Origin: an uncultured Prevotellaceae bacterium
GTDB lineage: Bacteria; Bacteroidota; Bacteroidia; Bacteroidales; Bacteroidaceae
Direction of reading: 5' to 3'
Assembly: GCA_900315075.1 (NCBI GenBank)
Contig: OMXV01000036.1
Location: forward strand, 1-38,105
DNA: 38,105 bases
Part shown: piece after piece, positions 1 through 8,151 of the stretch
Layout of the letters: the number at the start of each line of letters is the position of its first letter
How positions within the stretch are numbered: position 1 is the stretch's first letter
Made by a program: the position numbers and the translations under genes
The notes under the pieces: generated by a model
What the model saw: only the letters and a program-made list of their open reading frames with translations
What the model was told of the DNA's origin: nothing
Database searches by the model: none

Positions 1-21
1 AAATTCCGATTTATCTGGCTG

Positions 22-29
22 CAAAAGTA
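22..29 (-). promoter_or_regulatory. Possible leftward promoter -7 element (TAnnTTTG)
   Basis: Read leftward this is TACTTTTG, which fits the Bacteroidetes -7 consensus. The nearest upstream TTTG is about 23 bases away, slightly longer than the usual 19-21. It would drive a gene lying outside the left edge of the window, divergent from the gene at 221. Confidence 0.35.
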
Positions 30-128
30 CAAATTTTCTACGGCTTTTCCTTCAAAAGCTGTGTCAAACTTACTTTTCTTTTCAAAGATTAACCTTGTTA
101 TTGTGTCCCCTAAAAATTCAATTTATAA

Positions 129-160
129 TTTGCATGTTTCCTAAAAGTACATTATTTTTG
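129..160 (+). promoter_or_regulatory. Bacteroidetes-type promoter for the gene at 221
   Basis: TTTG at 129-132, a 20-base spacer and TATTTTTG at 153-160 match the TTTG-N19-21-TAnnTTTG consensus. Transcription should begin near 165-168. This places an upstream ATG at 95 outside the transcript and supports the start at 221. Confidence 0.7.
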
Positions 161-220
161 CATTACAATTCATTTTTCGCTTCCGCAGAACCTTTATACC
201 AAATACAAAAACTCGAGAAT

Positions 221-562
221 ATGGCTACAGTGAATGTTTATCAACAATATTTTGCCGCTGAATGTACATTCAACGGTGTTGAGCGCCGTGCGGCTTCGGT
301 GTTGCTGATTGCAACATCAGAGGAGGGGCAAATCAAGTATGAAGTGGCGGTGAGTTTCTTCCCTCACACATCGGAGGATGATTTTGCCGTTTCTTATGAT
401 GCCTATTTTTCCAAAGTACTGTTCGAAGCAAAAGGTCGGAGGTCTAAAAAGCGTGAGCAGCAGTTGATGGAGACAATACAAGAAGAGGCAGATTCTTTGG
501 CCAAAGAAGTCAACGGAAAGATATTCTGGGACAAACCTCTCATAGAAGCACGGAGAGGGTGA
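221..562 (+). CDS. Conserved hypothetical protein, 113 aa
   Basis: I do not recognise a named family. The protein is soluble, with no signal peptide or membrane segment. It has a mixed beta-type N-terminal half (MATVNVYQQYFAAECTFNGV) and a Lys/Arg/Glu-rich helical C-terminal half around residues 70-105. The ATG at 221 is chosen because the promoter at 129-160 would start transcription downstream of the alternative in-frame ATG at 95. It precedes mazG in the same direction with a 220-base gap and is probably a separate unit, since mazG has its own -7 element. The stop is followed at once by a run of eight G, and the frame stays open for about 35 codons beyond it. No function is assigned. Confidence 0.7.
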   Translation: MATVNVYQQYFAAECTFNGVERRAASVLLIATSEEGQIKYEVAVSFFPHTSEDDFAVSYDAYFSKVLFEAKGRRSKKREQQLMETIQEEADSLAKEVNGKIFWDKPLIEARRG

Positions 563-755
563 AAGGGGGGGGTAGCAGATGTGTCCTGTGCCGAATATGA
601 TGCGGAGATGTGCTCCCTTGCGCAAGCAATGAATGGGCATGGTTTCCCAATAATTCCGGCGTATATATAGGATGTTTCAACGTCTTTCTTGCTCAAAAAA
701 CTATTGGAAATGAGAAAACTGTATGAAAACCTCACGCTTTTTCTCCAAAAAGTTG

Positions 756-763
756 TAACTTTG
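756..763 (+). promoter_or_regulatory. Putative promoter -7 element of mazG
   Basis: TAACTTTG fits TAnnTTTG and lies 20 bases before the mazG ATG. No TTG is found at the expected -33 spacing, so the call rests on the -7 element and its position. Confidence 0.5.
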
Positions 764-782
764 CGGCATAAATAGTGATGAT

Positions 783-1610
783 ATGCACACAAGAGAAGAA
801 AAATTAGAGGCTTTTGGACGACTGCTCGACGTGCTCGATAGATTGAGGAAAGAGTGTCCGTGGGATAGGAAACAGACCAATGAGAGTCTCAGACCCAATA
901 CCGTGGAGGAGACTTTCGAACTCTGCGATGCGCTTATGCGCAATGACGAAAAGAATATTTGCAAGGAACTCGGCGATGTGCTGATGCATGTCTGCTTTTA
1001 TGCGCTCATCGGACAAGAAAAACAGCAGTTTGATGTGGCTGATGTTTGTAATATGCAGGCTGACAAGCTCATTTTCCGCCATCCGCACATCTATGGTGAT
1101 GTCAAAGCCGACACGGCGGAGCAGGTGCTCCAAAATTGGGAACAGATTAAATTACGTGAGAAAGATGGTAATAAAACCGTGCTCTCAGGAGTGCCCCAGG
1201 CATTGCCAAGTCTTATCAAGGCATATCGTATTCAGGATAAAGCCAGAAACGTGGGATTTGACTGGGAAGACCGCGGCGATGTGTGGGCGAAAGTCAGAGA
1301 GGAACTCGCAGAACTTGAAGCTGAATTGAGAAAAGAGGACAAACAGAAATCCACGGAGGAACTGGGTGATTTCCTTTTCAGCGTCATCAACGCAGCAAGA
1401 CTCTACCATCTGAACCCCGACAATGCCCTCGAGCATACCAATCAGAAGTTCATCCGTCGTTTCAACTACATCGAAGAACATTCCATCAAACAGGGGAAAC
1501 CACTCACAGAAATGACGCTCCAGGAAATGGATCAACTCTGGAATGAGGCAAAAGCTTTGGAAAACAATTCCCCCTCAGCTGATTCCGAGAATTCAGACAA
1601 ATCAGAATAA
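783..1610 (+). CDS. mazG: Nucleoside triphosphate pyrophosphohydrolase MazG
   Basis: MazG hydrolyses (d)NTPs to the monophosphate and pyrophosphate and acts in nucleotide-pool cleaning in the cytoplasm. The 275-residue length fits the two-domain form. The N-terminal all-alpha domain shows the signature CPWDRKQT at about residues 25-32. It is followed by the metal-binding pattern VEETFEL (E42, E43, E46) and KELGDVL (E62, D65). A second, degenerate copy appears at about residues 165-215 (REELAELEAE, then EELGDFLFSV). The C-terminal 15 residues are Ser/Asn/Glu-rich and merge at DNA level into the 9-bp degenerate repeat that continues past the stop. Downstream genes run in the same direction (lipoprotein, then rnz), so a short operon is plausible. 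Confidence 0.95.
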   Translation: MHTREEKLEAFGRLLDVLDRLRKECPWDRKQTNESLRPNTVEETFELCDALMRNDEKNICKELGDVLMHVCFYALIGQEKQQFDVADVCNMQADKLIFRHPHIYGDVKADTAEQVLQNWEQIKLREKDGNKTVLSGVPQALPSLIKAYRIQDKARNVGFDWEDRGDVWAKVREELAELEAELRKEDKQKSTEELGDFLFSVINAARLYHLNPDNALEHTNQKFIRRFNYIEEHSIKQGKPLTEMTLQEMDQLWNEAKALENNSPSADSENSDKSE

Positions 1611-1670
1611 TCCAATTCTCCCAATTTATCCCAAATCATCCCAATCCTCCCAATCCCTCCTAAAATTCAA
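1575..1670 (+). repeat. Degenerate 9-bp tandem repeat across the mazG stop
   Basis: Units related to TCCCAATCC recur with a period of about 9 bp. They begin in the last codons of mazG (ATTCAGACA-like units) and run to about 1660. The frame after the mazG TAA contains no further stop through the array. The sequence is rich in C and A and lacks obvious hairpins. Similar short-period arrays border several other genes in this window. Confidence 0.6.
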
Positions 1671-1682
1671 AAAAACTCAAAT

Positions 1683-2258
1683 ATGAAACATATCTTATAT
1701 CTCTTATCGTTTGTTTTTGTCGCAGCCCTCTTTGTTGGGTGTAAGGACGATGCAAAGACGAACAAGGCCAAACCCATAATAGTCTCAAATGAGGACCAGC
1801 CTAACATAGTGGAAGACACAACAATATATGGAAGATGTTGTGAAGCCACTACCATGAACGTTCTCTACATAGTTGATGCCAAAGGCGACACCCTCAACTT
1901 TATCATCCAGGATGAGGCGGATGTCTTCGGCGGAAAACTCGTTGGCGACAAAATGGCGGTCATTAGTGAAAACGAATATGGGGAAGATGTCGCTAAGAAG
2001 GTGATTAATATCATGTCGCTCATGGGCAGATGGACCAGTCTTGACAAAGACTTCGAAATCAAAGATGGAGGCGTGATAGAATCACATCAGAAAGCAGAGA
2101 CAAAGACGTTTACCTCATGGAAAATCTACAACGGACAGCTTATTCTCGCTCCAGATACCTTTGATATTAACATGCTCGGGCCTGACTCCTTGAAACTCGA
2201 GAACAAGAATGGTATCTATGGCTTTAAGAGGATGGATGTAAAATACAAGGCAAACTGA
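1683..2258 (+). CDS. Lipocalin-like lipoprotein, 191 aa
   Basis: The N-terminus MKHILYLLSFVFVAALFVGC is a lipoprotein signal with a lipobox ending at Cys20, so the mature protein should be anchored in a membrane, probably the outer membrane. Residues 75-190 resemble the small lipocalin-like domain found in Bacteroidetes lipoproteins. They contain GRWTSLD near 116, followed by beta-rich segments and a closing IYGFKRM. Family placement is by eye and moderate in certainty. The ligand is unknown. It sits between mazG and rnz, with only 16 bases to rnz, so the two are probably cotranscribed. The shared operon does not by itself suggest a functional link. Confidence 0.75.
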   Translation: MKHILYLLSFVFVAALFVGCKDDAKTNKAKPIIVSNEDQPNIVEDTTIYGRCCEATTMNVLYIVDAKGDTLNFIIQDEADVFGGKLVGDKMAVISENEYGEDVAKKVINIMSLMGRWTSLDKDFEIKDGGVIESHQKAETKTFTSWKIYNGQLILAPDTFDINMLGPDSLKLENKNGIYGFKRMDVKYKAN

Positions 2259-2274
2259 ATAACCATTTCGCCAC

Positions 2275-3189
2275 ATGGAAACGTTCAAGGTGCATATCTT
2301 GGGTTGCGGAAGTGCCACACCCACTTTGAGGCATTATTGTTCTACTCAGGTGGTGGACATCAGAGGAAAACTCTTCATGGTTGATTGTGCAGAAGGAGCG
2401 CAGAGATTGCTCTTGGAGGCCAAAATCAGCCACAATAGGATTAATACCGTCTTTCTCTCACATCTGCATGGCGACCATTGCTTCGGGCTCATCGGACTTA
2501 TCTGCACGATGGGAATGACTGGGCGTACGGCCCCCCTGCATGTATATGCACCATCAGAATTGGAGGAGATACTCGACAAACTTGTTGACTTCTTTGCGGC
2601 AGGACTGGAGTTTAATGTGACATTCCACCCCGTAGATACCACAAAGTCGATGGTCATTTATGACGATAAAAGTTTATCCGTCACTACCATACCCCTTAAT
2701 CACAGGGTGCCCTGCTGCGGATTTCTCTTCAGTGAAAAACCGACTTTGCCACATATCCGCAGAGAGATGATAGATTTCTACCAGATTCCATATAGTCAAA
2801 TTAACAATATCAAGTGCGGGCAAGACTGGATTACAGATGAAGGAGAGGTCATTCCAAACGAGCGCCTTGTCACACCGGCAGACCCTCCCAGGACCTATGC
2901 CTATTGCTCTGACACGAAGTTTATGCCCCAACTGGCGCAACTCATTGATGGAGTAAACTTACTTTACCATGAGAGTACCTATACGGATGATAAATTTGAG
3001 AATGCGGCAAAATACCATCACTGCACTGGTTCGCAGGCGGCGACTATAGCAAAAATGGCTCATGCTAAAAAGCTTCTACTTGGCCATTTCAGCGCAAGTA
3101 CTAATGAGCAGACGCTACTCCAACAAGCACAGGCCGTCTTCAAGCATACCATTCTCGCTAAAGAAGGAATGATTGTGGATGTAAGATGA
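2275..3189 (+). CDS. rnz: Ribonuclease Z (tRNA 3' processing endonuclease)
   Basis: RNase Z cuts the 3' trailer of tRNA precursors. The 304-residue length matches the short bacterial (ELAC1-type) form. The metallo-beta-lactamase core is complete: SHLHGDHCFGL gives H63, H65, D67 and H68. NHRVPCCGF supplies a later His, CSDTKF an Asp, YHESTY a His, and LLLGHFS near the C-terminus the last His. No signal peptide is present, as expected for a cytoplasmic enzyme. The start at 2275 follows the lipoprotein stop by 16 bases, consistent with translation from a shared message. Confidence 0.96.
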   Translation: METFKVHILGCGSATPTLRHYCSTQVVDIRGKLFMVDCAEGAQRLLLEAKISHNRINTVFLSHLHGDHCFGLIGLICTMGMTGRTAPLHVYAPSELEEILDKLVDFFAAGLEFNVTFHPVDTTKSMVIYDDKSLSVTTIPLNHRVPCCGFLFSEKPTLPHIRREMIDFYQIPYSQINNIKCGQDWITDEGEVIPNERLVTPADPPRTYAYCSDTKFMPQLAQLIDGVNLLYHESTYTDDKFENAAKYHHCTGSQAATIAKMAHAKKLLLGHFSASTNEQTLLQQAQAVFKHTILAKEGMIVDVR

Positions 3190-3259
3190 GTAATTATTAA
3201 ATTATGTTAATTATACAATAAATTCCAAAACTATTACACCAACTATCAATTTTATTTCT

Positions 3260-3267
3260 TATTTTTG
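3260..3267 (+). promoter_or_regulatory. Promoter -7 element upstream of the gene at 3286
   Basis: TATTTTTG matches TAnnTTTG. It lies 18 bases before the chosen ATG, so the TTG codon at 3265 is not a credible start. No clear -33 TTG is present at standard spacing. Confidence 0.5.
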
Positions 3268-3285
3268 CATTTGATAATAACGCGA

Positions 3286-3600
3286 ATGCTTATGATGAAA
3301 AGAATTTTTACCATTTTTTTCTCTGCCGCATTGTTGATTGGAATACCACAAGTTGCTAAGGCCGAGACTTCGATAGAGATTATTGATGCTGACTTCCAGC
3401 CGATTTCCATCTCTATCAATGAAAATATACTGCATGTCACCGGGGCCAACGGACAGGTACTACATATATATAATGTGGCAGGTGTCAGGGTGATGAGTGT
3501 CAAGGTAGAAGGACAAGACAAGAGAATTGAATTGAACTTGCCTAAGGGATGCTACATCGTAAAAGTTGATAAGGTGGTGAGAAAAATCTCCATCAAATAA
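3286..3600 (+). CDS. Small secreted protein with a T9SS-like C-terminal tail
   Basis: The 104-residue product has a signal peptide (MKRIFTIFFSAALLIGIP, ending about AKAE). What remains is almost entirely a beta-sandwich tail resembling the C-terminal sorting domains of type IX secretion cargo: ISINENILHVTGANG, LHIYNVAGVRV, then a closing KGCYIVKVDKVVRKISIK. No separate catalytic or binding domain precedes the tail. ATG codons at 3286, 3292 and 3295 are all possible; the one at 3295 gives the most typical signal peptide. A good terminator follows at 3628. Function is unknown. It may be a free-standing tail domain or a remnant of a larger cargo protein. Confidence 0.75.
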   Translation: MLMMKRIFTIFFSAALLIGIPQVAKAETSIEIIDADFQPISISINENILHVTGANGQVLHIYNVAGVRVMSVKVEGQDKRIELNLPKGCYIVKVDKVVRKISIK

Positions 3601-3627
3601 TTTTTAGGTATATTTTTGTACAAAATA

Positions 3628-3671
3628 AAGGGGGAGTTGAGTGGATGTATTTATCAATCCAACTCCTCCTT
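3628..3671 (+). terminator. Rho-independent terminator after the gene at 3286
   Basis: AAGGGGGAGTTG at 3628-3639 pairs with CAACTCCTCCTT at 3660-3671 with one G-T pair. It is followed by ATTTTTTGC. It separates the small secreted protein from the sigma-factor gene. Confidence 0.8.
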
Positions 3672-3731
3672 ATTTTTTGCTAATAATCAAAGCGTTTTTA
3701 TCATTTAGCTATTTCTTTTACCATCGTTTCA

Positions 3732-4289
3732 ATGGCCAAGACTACATTCAATTCTGAAGAGGAAATCTTGAAAGGACTGTCCGACCCGGCACTTAGGCGG
3801 ATGGCTTTTGAAGCTGTGGTGAGAAAATACGGGCAGCAGCTATATTGGAAAGTCAGGGCGATAGTACTGACACACGAAGATGCCGACGATGTGTTGCAGA
3901 ATACCTTCCTCAAGGCGTGGGCAAGTCTCGCAGATTTCAGAAACCTTTCCAAGATATCCACATGGCTTTATAGAATTGCTGTCAATGAATCACTCGACAT
4001 GATTAGAAAACGGCGTCGTGCTACGAACGTCGATATTGACTCCGTCAAAGGACTGGCAGAAAAACTCCTTGCAGACCAGTACTTCGACGGCGACCGCACA
4101 CAGGCCATGTTGCAAGAGGCTATTGCATCGCTGCCCGAGGTGCAGAGAGCTGTTTTCACACTTAGATATTATGATAATGTGAAGTATAGCGAGATGAGTA
4201 AAATCATGGATACCTCGGAGGGCGCATTGAAAGCTTCCTATCATATCGCGGCAAAAAAAGTCTCTGAGTATTTAGAGAAACATCAATGA
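3732..4289 (+). CDS. ECF-type RNA polymerase sigma factor
   Basis: The 185-residue protein has the two conserved sigma-70 regions of extracytoplasmic-function sigma factors. Region 2 spans about residues 20-95, with EDADDVLQNTFLKAW and the -10 recognition helix ISTWLYRIAVNESLDMIRKR. Region 4 spans about 125-180, with LPEVQRAVFTLRYYDNVKYS followed by a helix-turn-helix EGALKASYHIAAKKV. No fused regulatory domain is seen. The next gene encodes a one-helix membrane protein and the third a Spy-like periplasmic protein. The trio has the layout of an envelope-stress module in which the membrane protein holds the sigma factor. No autoregulated promoter motif could be identified by eye. Confidence 0.93.
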   Translation: MAKTTFNSEEEILKGLSDPALRRMAFEAVVRKYGQQLYWKVRAIVLTHEDADDVLQNTFLKAWASLADFRNLSKISTWLYRIAVNESLDMIRKRRRATNVDIDSVKGLAEKLLADQYFDGDRTQAMLQEAIASLPEVQRAVFTLRYYDNVKYSEMSKIMDTSEGALKASYHIAAKKVSEYLEKHQ

Positions 4290-4373
4290 ATACATAAAAA
4301 CCACATAAAAATAAACTAATCTCAATTAAACCTTTCGCAGCATATTCAGTCTAATAGTAAAACCCTAAAAACT

Positions 4374-4724
4374 ATGACGTATTTTGATGAAGAGCCTCAC
4401 TCAATGCCTTTCTCCGTGCCAGAAGGATATTTCGATAAGCTCACGGAAAGAGTGATGGGCCAGATACCAGAAGATGAACATATACAAACAAAGAAGGCAA
4501 AGAACATTAGAAGGCTATTCCCCTATGCAGCAGCCGCATCTGTGCTCGCCGCTGCCATTGGAATTGGCATATACCTGAAATTCTCTGACAGTCAGCAGCC
4601 TGTTCAGAAGCAGACAACAGAAGTGCAGGTAGCACAAAAAAATGAAGAACCTGCTATCGAAGAGGTGGCCGACTATATTATGTATGATGATACAGATCTA
4701 TACGCATATATCGCAGGTGAGTAA
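4374..4724 (+). CDS. Probable anti-sigma factor, single-pass membrane protein
   Basis: The 116-residue protein has a cytoplasmic N-terminal half starting MTYFDEEPHSMPFSVPEGYF. This is the PxGYF-type start common in Bacteroidetes proteins encoded after ECF sigma genes. One membrane helix follows at about residues 46-66 (PYAAAASVLAAAIGIGIYL), then a short acidic outer segment. No zinc-binding HxxxCxxC motif is present, so it is not a ZAS-type anti-sigma factor. The role is inferred from position, 84 bases after the sigma gene, and from topology. One base separates its stop from the next start, so the two are translationally close. Confidence 0.7.
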   Translation: MTYFDEEPHSMPFSVPEGYFDKLTERVMGQIPEDEHIQTKKAKNIRRLFPYAAAASVLAAAIGIGIYLKFSDSQQPVQKQTTEVQVAQKNEEPAIEEVADYIMYDDTDLYAYIAGE

Positions 4725-4725
4725 A

Positions 4726-5160
4726 ATGAAACAATTCATAAAATGCTTCATGGCCATCATGCTCGCCATGATTTTCACGAATGTGGCCAATGCCCAGTCG
4801 CATGGTAGGTTTGACCCAGCAAGATTCAAGGCCGATTTGGAGAAGTTTGTCACTGCTGAGGCACACCTTACACAGGCAGAGGCCAGAAAGTTCTTCCCTC
4901 TATACCACGAAATGAGCGAGAAACAGAGGGCCCTTTATGCGAAAATGGGAGAGCTAAGGAGGAATAGGCCTGCCACAGACGAAAAATGTAAGGCGGCCAT
5001 ACAGGAAATAGACAGACTGGCCATAGAAATTGATGAACTACAAGTCACTTATCACGACAAATTCCTCACAATATTAAAACCAGGGAAATTGTTTGATGTG
5101 ATACAAGCTATTAGCAGATTCCATAGAAAAGCAATGAGAGAAGCGGGCACCAGAAGGTAG
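4726..5160 (+). CDS. Spy/CpxP-like periplasmic protein
   Basis: The 144-residue protein has a signal peptide ending in ANAQ at about residue 23. The mature part is all helical and charged: FDPARFKADLEKFVTAEAHLTQAEARKFFPLYHEM and a second long helix to the C-terminus. This is the pattern of Spy/CpxP-type periplasmic chaperones and metal sensors. The start at 4726 is chosen because it gives the signal peptide and lies one base past the previous stop; the longer frame from 4642 runs through the preceding gene. The product is probably both an output and a feedback part of the sigma/anti-sigma module. The family match is by fold pattern, not by a diagnostic motif. Confidence 0.75.
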   Translation: MKQFIKCFMAIMLAMIFTNVANAQSHGRFDPARFKADLEKFVTAEAHLTQAEARKFFPLYHEMSEKQRALYAKMGELRRNRPATDEKCKAAIQEIDRLAIEIDELQVTYHDKFLTILKPGKLFDVIQAISRFHRKAMREAGTRR

Positions 5161-5165
5161 CCCGC
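5143..5165 (+). terminator. Weak hairpin at the end of the Spy-like gene
   Basis: GCGGGC at 5143-5148 pairs with GCCCGC at 5160-5165, overlapping the last codons. It is followed by ATCTTGTTTATT, an imperfect T-rich stretch, so it may be a terminator. Confidence 0.45.
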
Positions 5166-5262
5166 ATCTTGTTTATTACTAATAATGCTTAATTTTTAGC
5201 AGATTTTGGCGGATTTGTTTTTTTTACTCGTAAAATAGTCGTAATTTTACACCTTGAAAAAT

Positions 5263-5297
5263 GCCCAAAATCGCTCAGAACGCCCAGAAACACCTTC
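5263..5297 (+). repeat. Degenerate 9-bp repeat upstream of gyrA
   Basis: GCCCAAAAT, CGCTCAGAA and CGCCCAGAA follow one another with a 9-bp period in the leader of gyrA. No clean TTG-N20-TAnnTTTG promoter was found in 5166-5343; TAATTTTA at 5242-5249 is the nearest approach. Confidence 0.5.
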
Positions 5298-5343
5298 TAA
5301 CGCGATTTTATGGGTGAAAAGACATTATTAACGTTACACAAAA

Positions 5344-8058
5344 ATGGACGAGAATCAGACATTCGACAACGACAGAATCATTAAAATCAACATCGAGGAG
5401 GAAATGAAAACCTCCTATATCGACTATTCTATGTCGGTCATCGTCGCAAGGGCATTGCCCGACGTGCGAGATGGATTCAAGCCAGTACACCGCAGAATTC
5501 TCTACGGTATGCTCAATATTCATAATACAAGTGACAAACCATACAAAAAATGTGCACGCGTCGTGGGTGAGGTGCTCGGTAAATACCATCCCCATGGCGA
5601 CTCTTCAGTTTATGGAGCCCTTGTGAGAATGGCCCAGAACTGGAACATGAGATACACACTCGTCGATGGACAAGGTAACTTCGGTAGTGTTGATGGCGAC
5701 TCACCAGCTGCTATGCGTTATACCGAGTGCAGACTGTCGAAAATGGGTGAGCATATCATGGACGACCTTGAGAAGGATACCGTCGATATGGACGACAACT
5801 TCGACAACTCTCTCAAAGAGCCTACTGTCATGCCTACAAAGGTGCCCAATCTGCTGGTCAATGGCGGCAACGGTATCGCCGTGGGTATGGCTACGAATAT
5901 CCCTACCCACAATCTCGGTGAAGTGATTGACGGATGTTGTGCATACATCGACAATCCTGACATCGATACAGAAGGACTGATGCAATATATCAAGGCTCCC
6001 GATTTCCCAACAGGGGCATACATCTATGGCATCCAAGGAGTAAAGGAGGCTTACGAGACAGGCCGTGGACGTATCGTCATGCGTGCAAAGGCTGAAATTG
6101 AAAGCACAGAGTCACACGACAAAATTGTTGTCACGGAAATACCATACGGAGTCAATAAGGCTCAGCTCATTGAGTATATCGCCGACCTCGTGAAGGAAGG
6201 GAAAATTGAGGGTATATCCAATGTTAATGACGAGTCGGGAAGACAGGGCATGAGAATCGTAGTCGATGTCAAAAAAGACGCCAATGCCAATGTTATCCTC
6301 AATAAGCTCTTTAAGCTAACTGCCTTACAGAGCTCATTCTCAGTCAACTGTATCGCACTGGTGAAGGGCAGACCTCGACTGCTCACACTCAAGGAATGTG
6401 TGGGATATTTTGTTGAACACAGACATGATGTGACTATACGCCGCACAAAGTTTGACCTCAAGAAAGCACAAGACAGAGCTCACATTCTTGAAGGTCTGAT
6501 TATCGCATGCGACAACATCGACGAGGTGGTGCACATCATCCGGGCATCGCAGACTCCTGCTGAAGCACAGACAGCACTTGAAAAACGATTCAATCTCGAC
6601 GAGCCACAATCGAAGGCTATCGTTGACATGCGTCTCTCACAGCTCACCGGTCTCAGAATGGAGCAGTTGCATGCAGAGTATGAGGAATTGCAGAAGCAAA
6701 TCGCATACTTGCAGTCAATCCTTGACGATCCCGAACTTTGCAAGAAAGTGATGAAGGATGACCTCTTGGAGGTAAAGGAAAAATATGGTGACGAGCGCCG
6801 TACTGAAATCAAGTACTCATCGGAGGAGTTCAACCCCGAAGACTTCTATCCCAATGACCCGGTGGTCATCACCGTCAGCCACATGGGCTATATTAAGCGT
6901 ACACCACTGAGCGAGTTCCGTGGTCAGGCAAGAGGCGGAGTCGGAAGCAAGGGCACGCGTACACGCGAGCAAGACTTCACCGAATATATCTATCCAGCCA
7001 CTATGCACAACACCATGCTCGTATTCACCAGGAAGGGAAGATGCTATTGGCTCAAGTGTTATGAGATACCCGAAGGCGGCAAAGACTCCAAGGGAAGAGC
7101 TATACAGAATATGCTCAATATTGAGGCTGGTGATTCCGTCAACGCTTTGCTGAGATTACGTGGACTTGATGATGAGGACTTCCTCAACAACCATTATGTG
7201 GTATTTGCCACAAAGAAGGGTATTGTCAAGAAGACATGCCTCAAGGCATACAGCAGACCAAGGGCAATGGGTATCAATGCCATCAACATCCTGGAAGGTG
7301 ATGAAGTGGTCGATATCAGACTGACCAATGGACGTAATGAACTTGTGTTGGCTAACCGAAATGGTAGGGCAGTGAGATTCGAAGAGTCGAAAGTCAGAGC
7401 GATGGGACGTGTCGCAACAGGTGTTAAAGGTATGCAACTTGACGACGGCGACGATGAGGTTGTAGGCATGATTGTGGTTAACGATGCTGAAAAAGAAACC
7501 ATCATGGTAGTCAGTGAGAAAGGTTATGGCAAACGCTCGCAGGTGGAAGATTATCGTAAGACTTCTCGTGGCGTGAGAGGTGTCAAGACACTGCAAATTA
7601 CAGAGAAGACAGGCAGGCTTGTCTCTATCAAGAATGTCACCGATGCAAACGACCTCATGATTATCAACAAGAGTGGTATCGCCATACGACTGTCTGTGGC
7701 TGAGTGCCGCGTGATGGGCAGAGCCACACAGGGTGTCAGACTTATCAATCTCACCAAGAAAAACGATGTCATTGCAAGTGTTTGCAAGGTGATGGGTGCT
7801 GAATTGGAAGCCCAGGTTGAGCAGATGAGCCGCTCGGAATGGGCACAAAAGAGCGACAGCATACGACGTGACACACAAGCCGATCCTTCAGAAGTTGAAG
7901 AACTCACCAATGAAGATGAGATAGAGAAACTTCCAGAAGATGATATCGTAGAGGATGTTGTTGATGATGAAGACGTAGAAGAAATCGTTGACGATACCCC
8001 CAATGACGAATATGATGAGTATGATGAGGATGAAGAAATAGACAACGAAACTGAATAG
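5344..8058 (+). CDS. gyrA: DNA gyrase subunit A
   Basis: GyrA makes the transient double-strand break in negative supercoiling, as A2B2 with GyrB. The 904-residue length fits. The N-terminal winged-helix/tower domain includes YSMSVIVARALPDVRDGFKPVHRR at 28-51. The catalytic Tyr is Y126 in AAMRYTECRLS. The quinolone-determining region reads KYHPHGDSSVYGALVRM: Ser87 corresponds to E. coli Ser83 and Gly91 to Asp87. The C-terminal beta-pinwheel carries the GyrA-box variant GQARGGVGSKG. The last 50 residues are a strongly acidic Glu/Asp tail (DDEDVEEIVDD, YDEYDEDEEID). A TAG stop is followed in frame by an open 9-bp proline repeat. Two TPR genes follow in the same direction. Confidence 0.98.
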   Translation: MDENQTFDNDRIIKINIEEEMKTSYIDYSMSVIVARALPDVRDGFKPVHRRILYGMLNIHNTSDKPYKKCARVVGEVLGKYHPHGDSSVYGALVRMAQNWNMRYTLVDGQGNFGSVDGDSPAAMRYTECRLSKMGEHIMDDLEKDTVDMDDNFDNSLKEPTVMPTKVPNLLVNGGNGIAVGMATNIPTHNLGEVIDGCCAYIDNPDIDTEGLMQYIKAPDFPTGAYIYGIQGVKEAYETGRGRIVMRAKAEIESTESHDKIVVTEIPYGVNKAQLIEYIADLVKEGKIEGISNVNDESGRQGMRIVVDVKKDANANVILNKLFKLTALQSSFSVNCIALVKGRPRLLTLKECVGYFVEHRHDVTIRRTKFDLKKAQDRAHILEGLIIACDNIDEVVHIIRASQTPAEAQTALEKRFNLDEPQSKAIVDMRLSQLTGLRMEQLHAEYEELQKQIAYLQSILDDPELCKKVMKDDLLEVKEKYGDERRTEIKYSSEEFNPEDFYPNDPVVITVSHMGYIKRTPLSEFRGQARGGVGSKGTRTREQDFTEYIYPATMHNTMLVFTRKGRCYWLKCYEIPEGGKDSKGRAIQNMLNIEAGDSVNALLRLRGLDDEDFLNNHYVVFATKKGIVKKTCLKAYSRPRAMGINAINILEGDEVVDIRLTNGRNELVLANRNGRAVRFEESKVRAMGRVATGVKGMQLDDGDDEVVGMIVVNDAEKETIMVVSEKGYGKRSQVEDYRKTSRGVRGVKTLQITEKTGRLVSIKNVTDANDLMIINKSGIAIRLSVAECRVMGRATQGVRLINLTKKNDVIASVCKVMGAELEAQVEQMSRSEWAQKSDSIRRDTQADPSEVEELTNEDEIEKLPEDDIVEDVVDDEDVEEIVDDTPNDEYDEYDEDEEIDNETE

Positions 8059-8118
8059 GATAATCCGGTAACCCCGGACAATCCGGTTCTTCCGGAACAA
8101 CCGGCAATCCCGATAATT
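8059..8118 (+). repeat. 9-bp CCG-ended repeat directly after the gyrA stop
   Basis: Six 9-bp units, each ending CCG (GATAATCCG, GTAACCCCG, GACAATCCG, GTTCTTCCG, GAACAACCG, GCAATCCCG), follow the gyrA TAG without a gap and in the gyrA frame. Read through, they would encode Asp-Asn-Pro, Val-Thr-Pro, Asp-Asn-Pro, Val-Leu-Pro, Glu-Gln-Pro and Ala-Ile-Pro before a TAA. They also hold short palindromes such as TTCCGGAA. Confidence 0.75.
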
Positions 8119-8151
8119 AACAAACAACTATAACTAAAAAATTCTAACCGT

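Noticed and set aside
563-668. Run of eight G after the first gene and 35 open codons in the same frame, as phase variation or read-through
   Set aside because: The run lies after the stop, so a length change cannot alter the protein. The continuation has no domain likeness.
5602-5628. Gly91 in GyrA at the position of E. coli Asp87, as a possible quinolone-resistance change
   Set aside because: The Ser83 equivalent is unchanged, and I believe Gly at this position is usual in Bacteroidetes gyrases. No resistance call is justified from sequence alone.
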